From: Micromonospora sp. HNM0581
Lineage (GTDB): Bacteria; Actinomycetota; Actinomycetes; Mycobacteriales; Micromonosporaceae
Reading direction: 5' to 3'
Assembly: GCF_012726175.1 (NCBI RefSeq)
Contig: NZ_JAASAD010000007.1
Location: 1-64,000 of the forward strand
DNA length: 64,000 bases
Both the position numbers and the translations under genes were made by a program. Of the stretch, positions 37,673 to 46,718 are shown in pieces (within the stretch, counting starts at the first letter, position 1; each line of letters opens with the position of its first letter). The notes under the pieces are model-generated. The model did no database searches. It saw nothing but the letters and a program-made list of their open reading frames with translations, and had not been told where the DNA came from.

Positions 37673-38206
37673 ATGAAAACCGACGAGGTCTGGCAGTTGA
37701 TCGACCGCGCCCGGGCCGGCGGGGGAGATCCGGACGCTGTCGCCGCCCGGGCCGTCACGTTGCTCGCCGCCCGAGACCCAGAAGAGATCATCGGGTACGC
37801 CGACCATCAGCGCCGGGTTCTCGCCGCGTCCCACCGGGTCGATCTGTGGGGCGCCGCGTACCTGGTCAACGGTGGTGCCTCCGACGACGGGTTCGCGTCC
37901 TTCCGGGGTTGGTTGATGACCCGGGGACGGGAGGTCTTCGCCCGGGCGGTCGCTGATCCGGACTCGTTGGCTGAACTGCCGCAGGTCAGGTCTGCTTCGC
38001 TCAGCGGCGAGGAGTTCGAGTGCGAGGACATGCTCGCGGTGCCGTGGGACGCGTACCGTGAAGCCACCGCGACCGACCTGCCGGGGGAGCGCCCGGCGGC
38101 GGCGCAACCCGACCTCGACGACTTCTGGGACTTCGACGACGAGGAAGAGGCCCGCCGCCGGCTGCCCCGGCTCGCCACCCTTTTCGTCGAGCCGCCGCAG
38201 GAGTGA
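37673..38206 (+). CDS. DUF4240 domain protein
   Basis: A 177-residue cytoplasmic protein starting [14 protein letters not shown], with [20 protein letters not shown] and [17 protein letters not shown], the DUF4240 pattern. The C-terminus is acidic ([11 protein letters not shown]). Its role is unknown. ATG at 37673 is preceded by CACACT eight bases upstream, consistent with a very short leader; no ribosome site is seen. Confidence 0.8.
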   Translation: MKTDEVWQLIDRARAGGGDPDAVAARAVTLLAARDPEEIIGYADHQRRVLAASHRVDLWGAAYLVNGGASDDGFASFRGWLMTRGREVFARAVADPDSLAELPQVRSASLSGEEFECEDMLAVPWDAYREATATDLPGERPAAAQPDLDDFWDFDDEEEARRRLPRLATLFVEPPQE

Positions 38207-38300
38207 CGGACGCCCGGCCGGTGCCCGTGGAAGACATGGGAGCATAGAGCGGGCCGGCGCGTGCCGGCCCGCTCACGTCAGACGACCAGAACGGACCGCT

Positions 38301-40178
38301 GTGCCACCGACGCTCGATCCCGGCGCGAACGCTCCTGGTGCCACCGACCCGGGGCGGATCAGGAACTTCTGCATCATCGCTCACATCGACCATGGAAAGT
38401 CGACCCTGGCCGACCGGATGTTGCAGCTCACCGGCGTGGTTGATCCGCGGCAGATGCGCGCACAGTATCTCGACCGGATGGACATCGAGCGTGAGCGTGG
38501 CATCACCATCAAGAGCCAGGCGGTCCGGATGCCATGGACCATCGCCGAGGGCGAACGGGCCGGCGAGCAGGCCGTGCTCAACATGATCGACACGCCTGGT
38601 CACGTCGACTTCACCTACGAGGTGTCCCGGTCCTTGGCGGCCTGCGAGGGCGCGATCCTGCTCGTCGACGCGGCTCAGGGCATCGAGGCGCAGACGCTTG
38701 CGAACCTCTACCTCGCGCTCGAGAACGACCTGCACATCATCCCGGTACTCAACAAGATCGACCTGCCGGCGGCACAACCGGAGAAGTACGCCGAGGAACT
38801 GGCCCATCTGATCGGTGGCGACCCGGCGGACTGCATCAGGGTTTCCGGCAAGACCGGTGAGGGTGTGCCGTACCTGCTCGACGAGATCGTCCGGCAGTTC
38901 ACCTCGCCGGTCGGTGTCGCCGACGCCCCGGCCCGCGCCATGATCTTCGATTCGGTGTACGACGTCTACCGGGGCGTGGTCACCTACGTGCGGGTGGTCG
39001 ACGGGCGGATAGGCGCCCGAGACCGGATCAAGATGATGTCCACCGGTGCCACCCACGAACTGCTGGAGATCGGCGTCATCTCGCCGGAAATGGTCAAGGC
39101 CGACGCGCTCGGCGTCGGCGAGGTCGGCTACCTGATCACTGGCGTCAAGGATGTCCGGCAGTCCCGGGTCGGTGACACGGTCACCATCAACGGGCGGCCT
39201 GCTGCCGAGGCGCTCGGCGGCTACAAGGATCCGAAGCCGATGGTCTACTCCGGTCTGTATCCGATCGACGGGTCGGACTATCCCGCGTTGCGGGACGCGT
39301 TGGACAAGCTCAAGCTCAACGACGCCGCGTTGACCTACGAACCGGAGACCTCCGGTGCGCTGGGCTTCGGGTTCCGCTGCGGCTTCCTCGGCCTGCTGCA
39401 CCTGGAGATCATTCGGGAGCGGTTGGAGCGGGAGTTCAACCTCGACCTCATCTCGACCGCGCCGAACGTGGTCTACCGGGCGATCCAGGAGGACGGCGAG
39501 GAGGTTGTGGTCACCAACCCCAGCGAGTACCCGACCGGCAAGATCGCCGAGGTGTACGAGCCGACGGTGCGGGCCACGGTGCTCACCCCCAACGACTACG
39601 TGGGTGCGGTGATGGAGCTGTGCCAGGGCCGGCGCGGCAGCCTGCTGGGCATGGACTACCTCTCCGCCGACCGGGTGGAGCTGCGCTACACACTGCCCCT
39701 CGCCGAGATCATCTTCGACTTCTTCGATCAGTTGAAGAGCCGGACGAAGGGTTACGCCTCGCTCGACTACGAACCCTCCGGCGAGCAGGCGTCCGACCTG
39801 GTCAAGGTCGACATCCTGCTGCACGGCGAGCCGGTGGACGCGTTCAGCGCCATCGTGCACAAGGAAAAGGCGTACGCCTACGGCACCTCGATCGCGGCGA
39901 AGCTGCGCAACCTGATCCCGCGGCAACAGTTCGAGGTGCCGATCCAGGCGGCCATCGGCAGCCGGGTGATCGCTCGAGAGACGATCCGCGCCATCCGTAA
40001 GGACGTGCTCGCCAAGTGCTACGGCGGTGACATCAGCCGCAAGCGCAAGCTGCTGGAGAAGCAGAAGGAGGGCAAGAAGCGGATGAAGATGGTGGGCCGG
40101 GTGGAGGTCCCGCAGGAGGCGTTCATCGCGGCGCTCTCCTCCGACTCCGACGGCGGCAAGGCGAGCGGAAAGAAGTGA
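38301..40178 (+). CDS. lepA: Elongation factor 4 (LepA)
   Basis: A ribosome-binding GTPase acting in translation or subunit biogenesis. The 625-residue protein has the G1 motif [10 protein letters not shown]3 DTPGHVDF, G4 NKIDLP, and the LepA C-terminal domain ending in a Lys-rich [11 protein letters not shown] stretch. GTG at 38301 is the first sensible start before the conserved [17 protein letters not shown]; about 14 extra residues precede it, normal in actinomycetes. A strong terminator follows after 109 bases. Confidence 0.97.
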   Translation: MPPTLDPGANAPGATDPGRIRNFCIIAHIDHGKSTLADRMLQLTGVVDPRQMRAQYLDRMDIERERGITIKSQAVRMPWTIAEGERAGEQAVLNMIDTPGHVDFTYEVSRSLAACEGAILLVDAAQGIEAQTLANLYLALENDLHIIPVLNKIDLPAAQPEKYAEELAHLIGGDPADCIRVSGKTGEGVPYLLDEIVRQFTSPVGVADAPARAMIFDSVYDVYRGVVTYVRVVDGRIGARDRIKMMSTGATHELLEIGVISPEMVKADALGVGEVGYLITGVKDVRQSRVGDTVTINGRPAAEALGGYKDPKPMVYSGLYPIDGSDYPALRDALDKLKLNDAALTYEPETSGALGFGFRCGFLGLLHLEIIRERLEREFNLDLISTAPNVVYRAIQEDGEEVVVTNPSEYPTGKIAEVYEPTVRATVLTPNDYVGAVMELCQGRRGSLLGMDYLSADRVELRYTLPLAEIIFDFFDQLKSRTKGYASLDYEPSGEQASDLVKVDILLHGEPVDAFSAIVHKEKAYAYGTSIAAKLRNLIPRQQFEVPIQAAIGSRVIARETIRAIRKDVLAKCYGGDISRKRKLLEKQKEGKKRMKMVGRVEVPQEAFIAALSSDSDGGKASGKK

Positions 40179-40287
40179 CCGTGCGGTAGCCGAAGTCGCC
40201 GGTGCCGGACCACACGGCGGCTTCGCCGGCCGAAGGCGCACCTGGCCACCCACTGTTTCGCCATCTGCAGCACCCCACATCGCTCAG

Positions 40288-40320
40288 GCGGGCGCCCGGC
40301 CATCCCGGCCGGGCGCCCGC
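40288..40320 (+). terminator. lepA downstream hairpin
   Basis: A perfect 14-bp GC-rich stem (40288-40301 with 40307-40320) with a 5-base loop. The remaining sequence from 40179 to 40469 shows no gene. Confidence 0.75.
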
Positions 40321-40469
40321 CTGCGTCCGGTCACACTGGCGCGGTCTTTCGGAGCCGTCGTGTCCTCTCGGCCAGAAAAGCCGGTTTGGGATCTTCGCTC
40401 GTCGGGCATTAGGAGGTCACGACAGAAACACCACCAAGGTTGAACGTCTTTTTGTGAAGGAGAGCGACC

Positions 40470-40757
40470 ATGGAGCTCACCGTCTGGGGCATCATCACCG
40501 CGCTGATCGTTGGTCTGATCGTCGGTGCGCTGGGCCGACTGGTGGTGCCGGGCCGGCAGAACATGCCGATCTGGCTGCACATGCTCATCGGTGTGGGCGC
40601 CGCGCTGCTCGGCACGGTGATCGCCCGGGCGTCCGGCTTCGCCGAGACCGCCGGTATCGACTGGCGGGAGCTGATGCTCCAGGTGCTGCTGGCCGCCGTC
40701 GCGGTCGCGCTGGTCGCCGGTGTGGGCCGTAACCGTCGGGGTGTCACCCACCGGTAA
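40470..40757 (+). CDS. GlsB/YeaQ/YmgE family stress-response membrane protein
   Basis: A 95-residue protein with three hydrophobic helices and the family motifs GLIVGALGRLVVPG and LIGVGAALLG. Relatives are induced by general stress and are structurally simple membrane proteins of unknown biochemical role. ATG at 40470 has AAGGAG upstream. It is closed by a strong terminator, so it is monocistronic. Confidence 0.88.
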   Translation: MELTVWGIITALIVGLIVGALGRLVVPGRQNMPIWLHMLIGVGAALLGTVIARASGFAETAGIDWRELMLQVLLAAVAVALVAGVGRNRRGVTHR

Positions 40758-40770
40758 CCGCTGAACCGCG

Positions 40771-40803
40771 AAAGGCGCCCGACCACCGAGGTCGGGCGCC
40801 TTT
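40771..40803 (+). terminator. Terminator of the GlsB-type gene
   Basis: A perfect 14-bp stem (40771-40784 with 40790-40803) flanked by A and T runs, giving an intrinsic-terminator shape. Confidence 0.88.
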
Positions 40804-40886
40804 CTCCGGGTACGTCGTCGCCGTGGCGACCGACCGGACGGGGGTTGCCGTCGGCGCGGGCTCTGGGAAGGACGAAGCGGGTCCCG

Positions 40887-40892
40887 TAGTAT
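40887..40892 (+). promoter_or_regulatory. -10 box for leaderless MOSC mRNA
   Basis: TAGTAT lies exactly six bases before ATG 40899. Confidence 0.55.
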
Positions 40893-40898
40893 GTGATC

Positions 40899-41543
40899 AT
40901 GACAGGCAGGGTCACATCCGTGAATGTCGGCAACGTGACCGAGGCAACGTGGGCCGGTGACGCGAGCGGGCGCAGCGGCATCGACAAGCGGCCCGTCGAC
41001 GCACCGGTGCTGATCCACGCCGGCGGGGTGACCGGCGACTTCATCGGCGACCGGGCCAACCACGGTGGTCCGGAGAAGGCCGTCTACGCGTACGCGGAGG
41101 AGGACACCGCCTGGTGGGCGACCGACCTCGGACGCACCATCCGACCGGGCGGTTTCGGTGAGAACCTCACCACGTACGCGGTGGACGTGACCGGAGCGGT
41201 GATCGGCGAGCAGTGGGCCGTCGGCGAGGTGCAGCTCCAGGTGACCATGCCGCGTACGCCATGCACCACCTTCGCCGGCTTCTGGGGCGTGCCGGATCTG
41301 GTCAGGCGGTTCACCGTACGCGCGGCTCCCGGCGCGTACCTACGGGTGCTCCGCGAAGGCGCAGTCGGCGCCGGAGATCCGATCGAGATTGTGCACCGGC
41401 CGGCACACGGGGTGACCCTCGGCGAGGTGTTCCGGGCGCTCACCCTGGAGCCGGCGCTGCTGCCCCGGTTGCTGACCGCCGACGACCTTCCCGGGCCGGT
41501 CCTCGAGAAGGCGCGTCGCCGCCTCGGCCAGGCAACTGGCTGA
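40899..41543 (+). CDS. MOSC domain protein
   Basis: A 214-residue molybdenum-cofactor-sulfurase C-terminal (MOSC) domain protein of the YiiM type. It has GDFIGDRANHGGPEKAVYAY, FGENLT and the conserved Cys in MPRTPCTTFAG, thought to bind sulfur or the cofactor. YiiM relatives use molybdenum cofactor to reduce N-hydroxylated compounds. ATG 40899 fits the TAGTAT box; GTG 40893 in frame is the alternative. Confidence 0.88.
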   Translation: MTGRVTSVNVGNVTEATWAGDASGRSGIDKRPVDAPVLIHAGGVTGDFIGDRANHGGPEKAVYAYAEEDTAWWATDLGRTIRPGGFGENLTTYAVDVTGAVIGEQWAVGEVQLQVTMPRTPCTTFAGFWGVPDLVRRFTVRAAPGAYLRVLREGAVGAGDPIEIVHRPAHGVTLGEVFRALTLEPALLPRLLTADDLPGPVLEKARRRLGQATG

Positions 41544-41628
41544 CCGTCGCCGCCGGCACCGACCCGGACCGTGTCCGCTGCTGTCCTCGGCATCTGCCTG
41601 AACCGTCGACTACCGGCCGGGGGGGTCA

Positions 41629-41672
41629 GGAGGGCCCCTCGCACCAAGGGGTGGGCGTGGGGCCCCTACCTT
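41629..41672. repeat. REP-like GC-rich palindrome
   Basis: GGGCCCC (41632-41638) pairs with GGGGCCC (41659-41665), with a nested CACC/GGTG stem in the loop and imperfect flanks. It lies between the MOSC and PhyH genes, which converge. It resembles dispersed AGGGGCCCCT palindromes I recall from Micromonospora and Salinispora intergenic regions; it may also end transcription. Copy number cannot be judged from one window. Confidence 0.45.
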
Positions 41673-41678
41673 GCGTGG

Positions 41679-42584
41679 TCAGCGGAGCCAGGGGATGTCG
41701 CGGTCGAGTAGACCGCGCTGCTTCAGCTCTCTGCGCAGCGGGATCTCGTCGTCGACGTAGCCGTCCCAGTTGATGCCCCAGTAGTTGGCCGTGTGGGTGC
41801 CCTCACCGAGCAGTTGGCGCTGCACCGGCGTGCGGTTGCGGTACCACTGGCCGTCCGTGTCGGGGTGTAGTTCGTCGAGCGGACGGATCCACCGGTAGGT
41901 GTAGCCGACGAACAGCATCTTGCGAGTGACGGTCGACAGGTTCGTCGACCGGGAGTGCCACTGGCGGCGGTCGAATATGAAGGCGTCGCCCGGGTTGGCG
42001 GTGATTTCCACGGTGCCCTCGGGGTCCGGGTTGTGCACGCTTAGGTCCATCGGGCGCGGCAGCGAGTTCCACAGGTGGCTGCCGGGAATGACCTTCGTTG
42101 CTCCCCGTCCCTTTTTCGACAGGTCGGACAGCACATAGGCGACCTTCAGGGAGAACATCGGTCGCGGCAGGAGCGGGTCCATCGTCTCCGGGTCGGAGTT
42201 CTGGCGGTATCCGTCCTGGTGCCAACCCCAGTACGGCTTCTCGGGTTCCGATGCCGGTGGCGTCACGTCGAGGTGGTTGTGGTGGGTGTAGATGTTCCAT
42301 CCGGCCAGTCCCCACATGTAGGGGAACGCGATCGGATGGGTGAGCAGGTCACCGAAGAGCTCGTCGCGCTCGAGGAAGCCCAACAGGTGCAGGGTGCCGT
42401 CCTTGGTCGTGTTGCCGTTGGCCTTTTCCTCCTCGTACACCCGGTCGACTGCGGTCTCGAGAGCGGCTCGGTGATCCTCGGTCAGGACGTTGCGCAGCAG
42501 GAGAAAGCCCTGCTCGTGAAATTCCTTGCGGTCGACGTCACTGATCGGTTCGTAGCCGGTCTGATCGCCGTAGTCGAATGCCAC
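41679..42584 (-). CDS. Phytanoyl-CoA dioxygenase (PhyH) family protein
   Basis: A non-heme Fe(II)/2-oxoglutarate dioxygenase of 301 residues. The iron triad is visible: His122 and Asp124 in WGWHQDGY and His210 in QWHSRS, with a downstream Arg (TRKM) likely to bind 2-oxoglutarate. The family hydroxylates diverse substrates in primary and secondary metabolism; none can be named. GTG at 42584 follows GGGGAGGGG on the minus strand; a TTG at 42602 would include the ribosome site and is rejected. It stands alone, in the part of the window with the least conserved neighbourhood. Confidence 0.85.
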   Translation of the reverse strand: MAFDYGDQTGYEPISDVDRKEFHEQGFLLLRNVLTEDHRAALETAVDRVYEEEKANGNTTKDGTLHLLGFLERDELFGDLLTHPIAFPYMWGLAGWNIYTHHNHLDVTPPASEPEKPYWGWHQDGYRQNSDPETMDPLLPRPMFSLKVAYVLSDLSKKGRGATKVIPGSHLWNSLPRPMDLSVHNPDPEGTVEITANPGDAFIFDRRQWHSRSTNLSTVTRKMLFVGYTYRWIRPLDELHPDTDGQWYRNRTPVQRQLLGEGTHTANYWGINWDGYVDDEIPLRRELKQRGLLDRDIPWLR

Positions 42585-42717
42585 GTTCGTACCCCTCCCC
42601 AAGAGGTGAAAGCATTTCTGGCACAGGCCGCAGATCGTAGCGTGCGTGAAAAGCGTGCGGGGGGCGCCCCGAACTCATTCCACAGGTGCGGGGACTTGAT
42701 GGCGGGTGACGCTGATA

Positions 42718-42772
42718 CCGCACGTCACTCAACGTTGCGGCAACAGCCCCAACAGGCTTGTTGCCTGATTTT
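42718..42772. promoter_or_regulatory. Inverted repeats upstream of the PhyH gene
   Basis: CCGCA (42718-42722) pairs with TGCGG (42736-42740), and GGCAACA (42739-42745) pairs with TGTTGCC (42759-42765). These dyads lie in the 219-base gap between two minus-strand genes and could be an operator for the dioxygenase or a terminator of the upstream gene. No other gene is seen in the gap. Confidence 0.35.
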
Positions 42773-42803
42773 GCGGTGACTGCGGGTAAGGAAATCGGGG
42801 TCG

Positions 42804-43757
42804 TCAGACGTCGGCGTGGACCTCGGCGAGGACTTCCGTGTCACCCCGGTCGCTGTCGGGCAACCGCTTCCAGCCACCGCGCTTGGCGGTCCACTCCCGG
42901 CCGTCATAGGTCACCCGTTTCACCCCGTGCTCCTTCGCGTGGGAGACCAGCCAGTGCGTGTAGCGCCAACCGGCCCGGACACCATCGGCGGAAGCCGTCA
43001 GGCTGCCGGCGGGGCTCCGCTCGAAGTCGTTGATCTCCACCTTCAGCAGGGTCGGGTTGCCGTCGTTGTCGACGGTGGAGCTGTAGTAGCCCGTGCCGGC
43101 CCTCCGGTCGTCGTCGGAGGTGGAGGCCACCAGGCCCCAGTCGAGCGACAGTCCCTCGGTCAGCGCGGCGATGGCGGCGGCGCCGCGCATCGCCGGGTCG
43201 CCGTTCACCGCGCAGGCGACCGCCGTGGTGGCGTGACCGAGCAGTGCGCGGGAGAGCACCTGCGACTCGTCGGCCCACTTCTCGTACGCTTCCGGGAAAG
43301 CCGAACGCTGAACCTTCTGCGCGGCGTCGGTGACCCGCATGTCCTCCCAGCCGCGCACCTTCTTCAATGCCGCGTAGAACTTTCCGGCCGCGTAACGGGG
43401 GTCGCGGATCTGTTCCGGAGTGCCCCAACCCTGGCTCGGTCGCTGCTGGAACAGCCCAACGGAATCGCGGTCGCCCCCGGCCAGGTTACGCAGTCCCGAC
43501 TCCTGGTAGGCGGTCGCCAGCGCCACCACCACCGCCTGTTCGGGCATCTCCCGCTGCACCCCGATCGCGGCGATCGTCGCCGCGTTGGCCATCTGCTGTG
43601 AGTCGAGCGTCACCTCGCCGTCGGCCTGCACCGTGCAGGCCCGGCCAGCCAGTGGTAGCCGTAGTCCCTCGCCCGCCTGTCGCAGCACCACGATCATCCC
43701 GATCGCGGCGATCAGGACGAGTACCACGAAGCCCGTCGCAGCAGCCCGAGTTCGCAC
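42804..43757 (-). CDS. Membrane-anchored lysozyme-like (transglycosylase-type) protein
   Basis: A 317-residue protein with one N-terminal membrane helix (about residues 9-27) and an outer domain resembling lytic transglycosylases: AYQESGLRNL with the candidate catalytic Glu, SVGLFQQRPSQGWG and PRYAAGKFYAAL. Such proteins are common in actinomycetes and often mislabelled as metal transporters. The C-terminal 100 residues (HWLVSHAKEHGVKRVTYDGR) form a separate domain. GTG at 43757 is supported by CGGGAGG upstream. Muralytic activity is inferred. Confidence 0.7.
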   Translation of the reverse strand: MRTRAAATGFVVLVLIAAIGMIVVLRQAGEGLRLPLAGRACTVQADGEVTLDSQQMANAATIAAIGVQREMPEQAVVVALATAYQESGLRNLAGGDRDSVGLFQQRPSQGWGTPEQIRDPRYAAGKFYAALKKVRGWEDMRVTDAAQKVQRSAFPEAYEKWADESQVLSRALLGHATTAVACAVNGDPAMRGAAAIAALTEGLSLDWGLVASTSDDDRRAGTGYYSSTVDNDGNPTLLKVEINDFERSPAGSLTASADGVRAGWRYTHWLVSHAKEHGVKRVTYDGREWTAKRGGWKRLPDSDRGDTEVLAEVHADV

Positions 43758-43869
43758 CCACACCTCCCGTGTCAAGGTCCGCCAAGCGTACGTCCCGCAT
43801 CGACCTACACGGCACCTCCGACCGGTTACGCCCTACGCGTGACGTACGGTTCCCCGTCGCGACTCTGTC

Positions 43870-44658
43870 TCACCTGTCGAGTTCCGCCACCCAACGCGGT
43901 GCCCGCTTCTCGCGGAACGCGGTGACCCCCTCGATCCCGTCGGCCGACAGGAAGTAGTCGGTGGACAGCGCGGACAATTCGGTCAGTTCGGCGCGCAGGT
44001 CGACGGTGGTCGGCCGACGCAGTAGGCGCTTCACGCCGGCCAACGCCGCCGGGGCTCCACGGACCAGCGAGTCGCAGTACCGCCGTACCACGGCATCCAG
44101 TTCCTCAGCCGGCACCGCGGCGGTCACCAGGCCGATCTCGGCAGCCCGTCGACCGTCGAAGGGGTCACCGGTCAGGTACAGCTGGGCTGCCGCGCGGCTC
44201 GTCAGGCGGGGCAGCACCGTCGCGGAGATCACGGCGGGGATCACCCCGATCCGCACCTCGGTGAAGGCGAACGTCGCATCGACGGCGCAGACCGCCAGGT
44301 CGGCCGCCGCGATCAGCCCGAGGCCGCCGGCCCGTGCCGGACCGGCGACCCTCGCCAGAACCGGTTTGGGACACTCCCGTACCGCCACGAGCACGTCACC
44401 CAGCATCCCGGCGGGCACCGTGCCGCTGGCGTACGCCGCCGCGGTCTCCTTCAGATCGGCGCCGGAGCAGAAAGTTGGACCGGTGTGGTCGAGCACGATC
44501 ACCCGGACCGCGTCGTCGGCGACCGCGGCGGCCAGCCCGGCCAGCAGCTCGGTCATCAGCGGCGTGGAGAGTGCGTTGCGGTTGTGCGGGCTGTCCAGGG
44601 TGAGCGTGGTCACCCCGTGGGCCGTGGCGACCGGTACGAACGCGTCGGGAGGCGTCAT
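43870..44658 (-). CDS. Enoyl-CoA hydratase/isomerase family protein
   Basis: A 262-residue crotonase-fold protein. The CoA and oxyanion-hole segments NRNALS and FCSGADLKE are present, plus the family GGLGLIAAADLAVC. The usual second catalytic Glu region reads FAFTEVRIGVIP. It probably acts on an acyl-CoA in fatty acid or branched-chain degradation; the exact substrate is unknown. The start ATG at 44658 lies only 20 bases from the divergent hemW start. GTG 44670 is an alternative. Confidence 0.88.
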   Translation of the reverse strand: MTPPDAFVPVATAHGVTTLTLDSPHNRNALSTPLMTELLAGLAAAVADDAVRVIVLDHTGPTFCSGADLKETAAAYASGTVPAGMLGDVLVAVRECPKPVLARVAGPARAGGLGLIAAADLAVCAVDATFAFTEVRIGVIPAVISATVLPRLTSRAAAQLYLTGDPFDGRRAAEIGLVTAAVPAEELDAVVRRYCDSLVRGAPAALAGVKRLLRRPTTVDLRAELTELSALSTDYFLSADGIEGVTAFREKRAPRWVAELDR

Positions 44659-44678
44659 GCCAGGGCACACTAGTGGCC
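44659..44678. promoter_or_regulatory. Compact divergent promoter between enoyl-CoA hydratase and hemW
   Basis: Only 20 bases separate the two divergent ATG codons. They contain the palindrome CACTAGTG. The minus strand reads TAGTGT eight bases before its ATG, and the plus strand reads CACACT seven bases before ATG 44679, so both transcripts would be essentially leaderless from overlapping -10 elements. Confidence 0.4.
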
Positions 44679-45902
44679 ATGCCCGGCGTCCTTCCAGTAG
44701 GCGAGCCCGTCCCTGCCGAGGGGTCGCTGCCCGCCTCCGCCCGCGTGTCCGTAGGTGCCAGGGGCTTCGGGGTGTACGTGCACGTGCCCTTCTGTGCGAG
44801 CCGCTGCGGCTACTGCGACTTCAACACGTACACCGCCGACGAGCTGGGCGCCGGCGCGAGCCGGGAAGGTTACGTCGACGCCGTGCTGACCGAGCTGACG
44901 CTCGCCGCCCGGGTGCTGCGGGACGCACCGCCGCCCCGAGTGGACACGGTTTTCGTCGGCGGTGGCACGCCCACTCTGCTCCCCACCGGCGACCTGGCCC
45001 GGATCCTGGACGCGATCGACCGGACCTGGGGGCTGGCCGCCGAGGCAGAGGTGACCACCGAGGCCAACCCGGAGTCGGTGACACCCGCCTCGCTCAAGGA
45101 GCTGCGCGCCGCCGGGTACACCCGCATCTCGCTGGGCATGCAGTCGGCCGCGCCCGGGGTACTCGCGGTGCTGGACCGTCGGCACAGCGCAGGCCGGGCA
45201 ACCGCCGCGGCGTTGGAGGCCCGCGACGCCGGCTTCGACCACGTCAATCTCGACCTGATCTACGGCACCCCGGGAGAGCGGGCGGAGGACTTCGCCGCCT
45301 CCCTGGAGCAGGTGGTGGCCGCCGGTGTCGACCATGTCAGTGCGTACGCCCTGATCGTCGAGGACGGCACCAGACTGGCGGCTCGGATGCGCCGGGGCGA
45401 GCTGCCGTACCCGGACGAGGACGTGGCCGCGGACCGGTATCTGGCCGCCGAGTCCGTCCTCGACGCGGCCGGCTTCTCCTGGTACGAGGTCTCCAACTGG
45501 GCTCGCACGGTAGCCGCCCGCTGCCGGCACAACCTGCTCTACTGGACCGGAGGCGACTGGTGGGGGCTCGGCCCCGGGGCGCACAGCCACGTCGGCGGGG
45601 TGCGCTGGTGGAACGTCAGACATCCCGCCACGTACGCGGGGCGCCTCGGCGCCGGTGAGTCTCCCGGGCAGGCCCGGGAGGTGCTCACCGGCACCGAGGC
45701 GCACATGGAGGACGTGATGCTCCGCCTGCGGCTGGCCGCTGGCCTGCCGCTGGACGCGTTGACCGACGCCGGTCGCCTGGGCGCGGCGCGGGCGCTGGCC
45801 GCCGGGTTGCTCGCCGAATCCGCCCACGCCGCCGGCCGCGCGGTGCTCACCTTGCGCGGCCGGTTGCTCGCCGACGCCGTGGTCCGCGACCTGCTGCCCT
45901 GA
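44679..45902 (+). CDS. hemW: HemW-like radical SAM protein (heme chaperone)
   Basis: A radical SAM protein of the coproporphyrinogen-dehydrogenase-like family. The cluster cysteines are C39, C43 and C46 in CASRCGYCDF, followed by FVGGGTPTLL and the HemW-type C-terminal domain. Family members act as heme chaperones rather than as HemN enzymes; HemN's extra N-terminal region is absent. ATG at 44679 or GTG 44673 may start it. In many actinomycetes hemW precedes hrcA, as here after one gene. Confidence 0.93.
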   Translation: MPGVLPVGEPVPAEGSLPASARVSVGARGFGVYVHVPFCASRCGYCDFNTYTADELGAGASREGYVDAVLTELTLAARVLRDAPPPRVDTVFVGGGTPTLLPTGDLARILDAIDRTWGLAAEAEVTTEANPESVTPASLKELRAAGYTRISLGMQSAAPGVLAVLDRRHSAGRATAAALEARDAGFDHVNLDLIYGTPGERAEDFAASLEQVVAAGVDHVSAYALIVEDGTRLAARMRRGELPYPDEDVAADRYLAAESVLDAAGFSWYEVSNWARTVAARCRHNLLYWTGGDWWGLGPGAHSHVGGVRWWNVRHPATYAGRLGAGESPGQAREVLTGTEAHMEDVMLRLRLAAGLPLDALTDAGRLGAARALAAGLLAESAHAAGRAVLTLRGRLLADAVVRDLLP

Positions 45903-45929
45903 TCCCCGTGATCAGTCCGGCTGGCGCCG

Positions 45930-46508
45930 TCAGCGCTTCACGAAGGAGTAGCTCATCGGGTAACGGTAGAGCGTCCCGTCGTTGGCCTTGACCCCACCGA
46001 TGATGCCGAAGATCACCGGCACGACCCAGACGAGCATCGGGACGAAGAACAGGATGCCGCAGGTGATCGCGGTGAGCACCCAGCTCAGTACGCCAACGAC
46101 AGCCCAGGTGAGCTGGAAGTTCAGTGCGGCCACCGAGTGTGCCCGGGTGACCGGCGACTGCTGCCCGCGGGTCATCATCGCGATGAGCGGTGCCACCCAG
46201 CCGAAGAGCCCGCCGCCGATGACGACGCCGAGCGGGCCGCCGAAGTGGGCGATCAGCGTCCAGGTCTTGTCCTCGTTGTTGGCGTAGCCGCCACCGGGAG
46301 CGCCATGGCCCCCGGTCGGGTAGCCGACACCGGGGGCTCCCGGTGGCGGCGGGTAACCGCCGGGTGGGGGGTAGCCGGCCGACGGCGGCTGATCACCGGT
46401 GGGGGGTGGGTAGCCGCCGGGCGGTGGGTAGCCGCCCTGGCCAGGTGAACCGGACATTGGTGTCGTGGGTTCGTCGCCGGAGTTCGGGGGACGAGGTGGT
46501 TCAGTCAT
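45930..46508 (-). CDS. DUF4870 membrane protein with GGYPPP repeats
   Basis: A 192-residue protein with a Pro/Gly/Tyr-rich N-terminal third made of GGYPPP-type repeats, then three or four membrane helices of the DUF4870 (TM2-like) family: LIAHFGGPLGVVIGGG, RAHSVAALNFQL and IFGIIGGVKAN. The coding repeats make the DNA look repetitive at about 46330-46450. ATG at 46508 has TACCGT seven bases upstream on the minus strand. It diverges from hrcA. The role is unknown. Confidence 0.85.
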   Translation of the reverse strand: MTEPPRPPNSGDEPTTPMSGSPGQGGYPPPGGYPPPTGDQPPSAGYPPPGGYPPPPGAPGVGYPTGGHGAPGGGYANNEDKTWTLIAHFGGPLGVVIGGGLFGWVAPLIAMMTRGQQSPVTRAHSVAALNFQLTWAVVGVLSWVLTAITCGILFFVPMLVWVVPVIFGIIGGVKANDGTLYRYPMSYSFVKR

Positions 46509-46634
46509 GGGGGCCACGGTAGGTGCCGGCGACAACGGCGCACCAGAGCGACACCGGCCAGTGTCAACCCACCGTTCGGTTGGATGGTGGAAGTGCTGAC
46601 TTGATCATCGCGTCGACAGGGACGCCGACGTAGA

Positions 46635-46661
46635 CTGGCACTCGCTACAGTCGAGTGCCAG
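46635..46661 (+). promoter_or_regulatory. CIRCE operator of hrcA-dnaJ
   Basis: CTGGCACTC (46635-46643) and GAGTGCCAG (46653-46661) form a perfect 9-bp inverted repeat with the canonical 9-base spacer, matching CIRCE (TTAGCACTC-N9-GAGTGCTAA) except at the outer positions. A TAGACT -10-like box (46631-46636) overlaps it, so HrcA binding would block transcription of its own operon until heat stress. Confidence 0.92.
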
Positions 46662-46718
46662 AGTGTTCCTCTGGCGGCCGTGACGCCGCGGGCTGACCTG
46701 CGACAGGAGGTGGCAAGG

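Noticed and set aside
38001..40280. Minus-strand open frame of 759 codons opposite lepA
   Set aside because: Antisense shadow with His/Val/Asp-rich composition; lepA is certain.
46330..46450. Repetitive GGTGGGTAGCCGCC-type DNA, checked as a possible CRISPR or satellite
   Set aside because: The units are short, in frame and encode GGYPPP repeats of a DUF4870 protein; there are no spacers.
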